Shown: positions 5,327-7,928 of the stretch, piece after piece
How the letters are laid out: each line of letters begins with the position of its first letter
Numbering within the stretch: position 1 is the first letter of the stretch
NCBI GenBank assembly: GCA_031266315.1
Contig: JAISBG010000042.1
Coordinates: 1 to 7,928, forward strand
Source of the DNA: Planctomycetaceae bacterium
Lineage (GTDB): Bacteria > Planctomycetota > Planctomycetia > Pirellulales > Thermoguttaceae
Reading direction: 5' to 3'
Length of the DNA stretch: 7,928 nt
Program-made: the position numbers and the translations under genes
The notes under the pieces: generated by a model
The model's database searches: none
Told to the model about the DNA's origin: nothing
What the model saw: the letters and a program-made list of their open reading frames with translations, nothing else

Positions 5327-6328
5327 ATGCATTATTCTTCATTTCCGGCGACACGTCTTCGTCGATTACGTTATGAGCCGTTGGTTCGTCGTTTGGTTCG
5401 GGAAACGGTTCTTTCGCCGGATCGTTTTATTCTTCCGCTTTTTGTTCGTTCGGGAGTGGGGATTCGTCAGGCAATTCCTTCAATGCCCAATCATTTTCAA
5501 CTTTCCATTGACGAATTGGTTCTCGAAGCCGAACAAGCGGTTTCGCTTGGTCTTGGCGGTATTATTTTGTTTGGGATTCCTGAAACGAAAGATTCCATCG
5601 GCAGTGATGCAATGAGTGAAGTTGGAATTATTGCTCGTGCGGTTCGCGCGGTCAAGCAAACGGTTGGGAATAAGTTACTGGTTATTACCGATTTGTGTTT
5701 TTGCGAATACACGGATCACGGTCATTGCGGTGTTGTGTACGAAAAACCCAACGGCGGTTTTGAAGTGGACAACGACGCAACACTTGAGAATTTGTTTCGG
5801 CAAGCCTTAGTTCATGCGCGTTCTGGAGCGGACATTCTTGCTCCGAGTGGTATGATGGACGGAATGGTTCGGGCGTTGCGAAGTGGTTTGGATCGCGAAG
5901 GGTTTTCGCAGATTCCGATAATGAGTTATGCGGCGAAGTATGCCAGTGCGTTTTACGGACCGTTCCGCGAGGCTGCTGAAAGTAGTCCTCAAATGGGAGA
6001 TCGGCGTTCCTATCAGATGGACTCTGCCGCTGCTGCCGGTCAAGCGGTTCGGGAAGTTCAACTTGATCTTGACGAAGGAGCGGATATAGTGATTGTCAAA
6101 CCGGCACTTGCTTATCTTGATATTGTCCGGTTGGTTCGGGATCGTTTTGAAGGAGTTCCGATTGCCGCCTACAATGTTTCCGGCGAATACTGCATGGTTC
6201 AAGCGGCAGCGGAAAAAGGTTGGATTGACGAAAAGGCAATTGTCCTAGAATCCATGACCGCCATAACAAGAGCCGGTGCAAGTATCATCATAACTTATTG
6301 GGCAAAAAAACTCGCCCAATGGTTGTAA
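5327..6328 (+). CDS. hemB: Porphobilinogen synthase (delta-aminolevulinic acid dehydratase)
   Basis: A complete 333-residue enzyme of normal family length. It condenses two molecules of 5-aminolevulinate to porphobilinogen, the second common step of tetrapyrrole (heme, corrinoid, siroheme) synthesis, in the cytoplasm as a TIM-barrel oligomer. The zinc site is present: DLCFCEYTDHGHCG gives C124, C126 and C134, so it is the Zn-dependent type rather than the Asp-rich Mg type. The active-site lysines are K204 in SYAAKYASAFYGPFR and K258 in VIVKPALAYLDI (the Schiff-base Lys). APSGMMDG (172-179) and GDRRSYQMD (224-232) are also typical. The C-terminal SGEYCMVQAA and RAGASIIITYWAK segments are intact. 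No other heme gene adjoins it here, so it seems to stand alone. The stop codon is followed after five bases by a truncated hairpin repeat, which may serve as its 3' end. Confidence 0.97.
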   Translation: MHYSSFPATRLRRLRYEPLVRRLVRETVLSPDRFILPLFVRSGVGIRQAIPSMPNHFQLSIDELVLEAEQAVSLGLGGIILFGIPETKDSIGSDAMSEVGIIARAVRAVKQTVGNKLLVITDLCFCEYTDHGHCGVVYEKPNGGFEVDNDATLENLFRQALVHARSGADILAPSGMMDGMVRALRSGLDREGFSQIPIMSYAAKYASAFYGPFREAAESSPQMGDRRSYQMDSAAAAGQAVREVQLDLDEGADIVIVKPALAYLDIVRLVRDRFEGVPIAAYNVSGEYCMVQAAAEKGWIDEKAIVLESMTAITRAGASIIITYWAKKLAQWL

Positions 6329-6333
6329 CTCTT

Positions 6334-6385
6334 GCCGGCTAATGCCGATGCGACCTTTTAGCAAATAGCAAAAGGTCGCCCACCT
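6334..6385 (-). repeat. AGGTGGGC hairpin repeat, copy 3 (truncated), just after hemB
   Basis: Only the end with the first two hairpins is left: read on the minus strand, AGGTGGGCGACC, then a stem of the GCGACCTTTT...AAAAGGTCGC type with a longer loop (GCTATTTGCT), then a degraded second hairpin. It starts five bases after the hemB stop. The first hairpin is fully paired although its sequence differs from the other copies. It could protect or end the hemB transcript, but there is no strong T-run directly behind it. Confidence 0.8.
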
Positions 6386-6402
6386 TTACAAATTTTTAAT
6401 AA

Positions 6403-6431
6403 CTGATGTTACGCACCGTAGGTAAAAAGTC
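6403..6431 (+). repeat. Solitary CTGATGTTACGCACCGT element end
   Basis: CTGATGTTACGCACCGT followed by AGGTAAAAAGTC matches both ends of the element at 1844-2052, the right end of that element best. It is oriented as a left end and lies 59 bases before hairpin repeat copy 4, but I find no matching right end after copy 4. It is therefore likely a remnant. Confidence 0.7.
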
Positions 6432-6470
6432 CTAATTCTCCCGGATTCGGTGTTTCCCACTGGACTTTTT
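6424..6470 (+). terminator. Possible terminator-like hairpin downstream of hemB
   Basis: AAAAAGTCC (6424-6432) pairs perfectly with GGACTTTTT (6462-6470), leaving a 29-base loop. The T-run forms part of the stem. The long loop makes this a weak candidate for the end of the hemB transcript. Confidence 0.25.
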
Positions 6471-6490
6471 GTTAAAGGTGAACAATCATT

Positions 6491-6624
6491 AGGTGGGCAA
6501 CCTTTTGCTAAAAGGTTGCGTCGGCGATAGCCGACAGTGAATCAGATTAACGACAATAAATTGTGTTGCCCTCCGTTTTGGAGTCGAGTAAAACTCAACC
6601 GGCGCGACCGCCCAGCGCCAACCT
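6491..6624 (+). repeat. AGGTGGGC hairpin repeat, copy 4
   Basis: This 134-bp copy has the first hairpin as GCAACCTTTT-GCT-AAAAGGTTGC, the second as GTCGGC-GATA-GCCGAC, and the GTGAATCAGATTAACGAC linker. Its right end lacks about 12 bases, going from CCGCCCAGC directly to GCCAACCT, so the third hairpin and the right terminal repeat are broken. It ends 40 bases from the 3' end of the winged-helix gene. Confidence 0.88.
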
Positions 6625-6664
6625 CTTTTTCGCGAACATTTTATTAGAAGTTCGTTTTGGGATG

Positions 6665-7243
6665 TTAATCTTTTTTTGTGCGTTGCGCACAAACGAGCCG
6701 CCAGCCTTTGATTTCTGGTTTAGAACCTTTTTTCATTTTTGTTTTTAATGTTCTGATTTTGTACGGGAATGCGGCTTCGTCCAGTTTTTTTTGTGTACGG
6801 TTTATCATGGTACAAACCGCGTGTCTTTCAATAAAAATCTTTTTCGTTTTGCTCTTCCAAACACAACGTTCAATTTTCGAAATCGTTGCCCGATGATGTT
6901 TCGCCGCCCACAGTGTTTTCACAAACCAATACGGTTTTTTCGCCAACCGTAACAAATGACCTTGCCAACGAATCGTTTGTGTTACATCGTTGAAATCAAG
7001 CCGAACAACAGGAAATTCCTTTCCCGAAACAGATACCTGAATAATTGTCCACTCTTCGATTTGTAATTCGGAAAGCCGTTGTAACAGAGTCTCTCGTTCT
7101 TTCCATATTTCAGAAAGCCGTTGATTCATCGCAATGTCTGCACTGTTGCCGTTGGATAATGATTCAGAATAATCGTACAGAAAAGGGGTAACCACGTAAT
7201 AACGAGAAAGGCTCTTTTTCCCCGCCGACCAAAGCAGGTGCAC
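6665..7243 (-). CDS. Small protein with a probable winged-helix DNA-binding domain
   Basis: I do not recognise a named family. The frame gives 192 residues from a GTG at 7243; an ATG at 7129 would give 154 residues (beginning MNQRLSEIWKERETLL) and is a real alternative, since neither start has a clear ribosome site. Residues 40-62 are a short charged, Leu-rich helix that could be a coiled coil. About 80-188 resemble a winged helix of the transcriptional-regulator type: a strand pair (VTQTIRWQGHLLRL), helices (KPYWFVKTLWAAKHH, ATISKIERCVW), a likely recognition helix (HAVCTMINRTQKKLDEA), and a wing ending in IKGWRLVC. The C-terminus is strongly basic. It may be a DNA-binding regulator; this is inferred from pattern alone. 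It lies between two direct copies of the AGGTGGGC repeat, with no neighbour in an operon. Confidence 0.7.
   Translation of the reverse strand: MHLLWSAGKKSLSRYYVVTPFLYDYSESLSNGNSADIAMNQRLSEIWKERETLLQRLSELQIEEWTIIQVSVSGKEFPVVRLDFNDVTQTIRWQGHLLRLAKKPYWFVKTLWAAKHHRATISKIERCVWKSKTKKIFIERHAVCTMINRTQKKLDEAAFPYKIRTLKTKMKKGSKPEIKGWRLVCAQRTKKD
6675..6693. other. Perfect hairpin overlapping the 3' end of the winged-helix gene
   Basis: TTTGTGCG-TTG-CGCACAAA is an 8-bp perfect stem with a 3-base loop, contained in the final codons of the gene. On the coding strand it is followed by A residues, not T, so it is not a normal terminator for that gene. Its GCACAAA half-site also occurs in the palindrome at 7240-7254 at the other end of the gene. 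Confidence 0.55.
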
Positions 7244-7254
7244 AAAATTTGTGC
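7240..7254. promoter_or_regulatory. Operator-like palindrome at the possible GTG start
   Basis: GCACAAA-A-TTTGTGC is a perfect 7+7 dyad around one base. It overlaps the GTG at 7243 and lies upstream of the alternative ATG at 7129. If the shorter protein is the real one, this site would lie in its leader and could be an autoregulatory operator. Function is inferred. Confidence 0.35.
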
Positions 7255-7326
7255 GCGAAAATTCACCCGTGCAAATGACGCAGTACCCCTAACGGGAGCA
7301 ACGCCACTTCCATTCACACACTGATG

Positions 7327-7363
7327 AAAGTTCACACGGACAAGCCGTTGGTCTGTGAACTTT
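7327..7363. other. 10-bp inverted repeat upstream of the winged-helix gene
   Basis: AAAGTTCACA (7327-7336) pairs exactly with TGTGAACTTT (7354-7363) around a 17-base centre that contains GGAC...GGTC. It lies 84 bases upstream of the GTG start of the winged-helix gene and could be a regulator site or a terminator for an unseen transcript. On the plus strand only TTTTATAC follows. Confidence 0.4.
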
Positions 7364-7454
7364 TATACTCGTTATTTTGTAGTCTTACTCAATTTCGCAG
7401 ATTTATTAAAATCGAAAGTGTTATTATAAACCACGAATTGTCACGCTGCAAGAT

Positions 7455-7471
7455 AATAGAATTGCAAGTTT
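7455..7471 (+). repeat. AGTAGGATTGCAAGTT motif, degenerate copy
   Basis: AATAGAATTGCAAGTTT differs from the motif at 515-530 by two bases. As there, it precedes an AGGTGGGC hairpin repeat in the same orientation, here by 60 bases. Confidence 0.5.
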
Positions 7472-7513
7472 GTAACTGTTCACAAAGAATTAAAATAAAG
7501 GTTGGCAATCAGC

Positions 7514-7677
7514 AGGTAGACAACCTTTCGTAGGTGGGCAACCTTTCGCTGAAAGGTTGCGTCGGCGTACTCGCCGACAGTGAATTAGATTAACGATGGC
7601 AAATGATTGTTGCCTTCCGTTTTGGAGTCGAGTAAAACTCAACCGGCGCAACCACCCAGCGGGCGGATTGCCCACCT
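7514..7677 (+). repeat. AGGTGGGC hairpin repeat, copy 5 (with 18-bp end duplication)
   Basis: The core is 7532-7677 (146 bp), with perfect 10-bp inverted ends AGGTGGGCAA (7532-7541) and TTGCCCACCT (7668-7677). The hairpins are GCAACCTTTC...GAAAGGTTGC and GTCGGCG-TACT-CGCCGAC. The third reads CCACCCAGCGGGCGG, where one base change weakens the stem. A near-copy of the first 18 bases (AGGTAGACAACCTTTCGT) stands directly before it at 7514-7531, paralleling the duplicated left end of copy 1. Confidence 0.9.
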
Positions 7678-7707
7678 CTTTTCCACTTCTTTTCCACTTC
7701 TTTTCGT

Positions 7708-7737
7708 CCTAATACTACTTACGCGAGCAGTATTAGG
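7708..7737. other. Perfect 9-bp hairpin
   Basis: CCTAATACT (7708-7716) pairs with AGTATTAGG (7729-7737) around a 12-base loop. No T-run follows on either strand and no gene adjoins it, so its role is unknown. Confidence 0.45.
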
Positions 7738-7881
7738 TTATGTACTGGTGATTTCAAGTTAAGCGAATGATGTTAAATAGGGTCTTTATCTGTAATATTA
7801 AATAAATTAAAAGGTTTGGTCAATTTTTGTATTTTTGCGAAAATTTTTTGATTCGATTTTAAATTGGAAAATTTTTTCGTC

Positions 7882-7910
7882 TTGTTGAAAATTGGCGGAG
7901 CGGGTAGAAT
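7882..7910 (+). promoter_or_regulatory. Candidate promoter reading out of the right edge
   Basis: TTGTTG (7882-7887) and TAGAAT (7905-7910) are separated by 17 bases, after an AT-rich run. The -10-like box is good and the -35-like box is poor. It would drive a gene beyond the window. Confidence 0.3.
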
Positions 7911-7928
7911 GAAAATAGTAAAAGTGTT

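Larger units (their letters stand above)
7244..7928. other. Gene-free right flank
   Basis: No convincing reading frame is seen in these 685 bases. They hold a 10-bp hairpin (7327-7363), a degenerate AGTAGGATTGCAAGTT motif, copy 5 of the hairpin repeat, two tandem copies of CTTTTCCACTT (7679-7700), another hairpin (7708-7737) and a strongly AT-rich run (7780-7880) leading to a promoter candidate at the right edge. Confidence 0.6.

Noticed and set aside
7126..7335. 69-codon minus-strand open frame upstream of the winged-helix gene
   Set aside because: It largely overlaps the N-terminal part of that gene in another frame and shows no domain. A frameshifted longer N-terminus was considered but nothing in the peptide supports it.
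7324..7533. 69-codon plus-strand open frame
   Set aside because: It starts in a hairpin, has no ribosome site, and its end runs into the duplicated terminus of hairpin repeat copy 5.
1..7928. A complete defence or mobile system in the window
   Set aside because: No transposase, integrase, nuclease, reverse transcriptase, toxin-antitoxin pair or cas gene was recognised; the mobile-like signals are confined to non-coding repeats.

Overview
The window looks like chromosomal DNA from a low-GC (by eye about 42% G+C) uncultured bacterium, most likely a planctomycete or a relative. The signs are a cytoplasmic FHA-GAF-histidine kinase, a membrane-anchored von Willebrand A (VWA) protein, weak or absent Shine-Dalgarno sites at several genes, and intergenic DNA crowded with palindromic repeats. 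This assignment is an inference from gene style; no rRNA or other marker is present.

Layout: (1) 1-195, minus strand, the N-terminal 65 codons of a FabF-like beta-ketoacyl-ACP synthase running off the left edge. (2) 196-784, gene-free, with a promoter candidate, a perfect 4 x 21-bp tandem repeat and copy 1 of a hairpin-rich dispersed repeat (called here the AGGTGGGC repeat). (3) 785-1780, minus, an N-terminally anchored VWA protein with an intact MIDAS motif. (4) 1781-2127, gene-free, holding a 209-bp element with terminal inverted repeats that encloses copy 2 of the AGGTGGGC repeat. (5) 2128-2484, minus, a stand-alone histidine phosphotransfer (Hpt) protein. (6) 2485-3062, a run of nested palindromes between divergent genes. 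(7) 3063-4877, plus, a soluble FHA-GAF histidine kinase. (8) 4878-5326, gene-free, with a 182-bp three-block inverted repeat built on AACCTCA. (9) 5327-6328, plus, hemB (porphobilinogen synthase). (10) 6329-6664, a truncated hairpin repeat just after hemB, a solitary element end and copy 4. (11) 6665-7243, minus, a small protein with a probable winged-helix domain. (12) 7244-7928, gene-free, with hairpins, copy 5 and a promoter candidate pointing out of the window.

The genes do not form one operon or one pathway. The kinase and the Hpt protein plausibly belong to one phosphorelay, but the kinase lacks a receiver domain, so any intermediate receiver must be encoded elsewhere. HemB makes porphobilinogen for tetrapyrroles and the synthase fragment belongs to fatty-acid or related acyl-chain synthesis. 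The VWA and winged-helix proteins have no assigned pathway.

The most notable signal is in the intergenic DNA. Five copies of one structured repeat occur in under 8 kb, and differences between copies in the first hairpin fall as matched changes on both sides of the stem, so pairing is preserved. Two other repeat families (ends CTGATGTTACGCACCGT and AGTAGGATTGCAAGTT) recur next to them. This looks like a set of non-autonomous, structure-dependent elements rather than ordinary spacers. No transposase, CRISPR array, tRNA or rRNA was seen.
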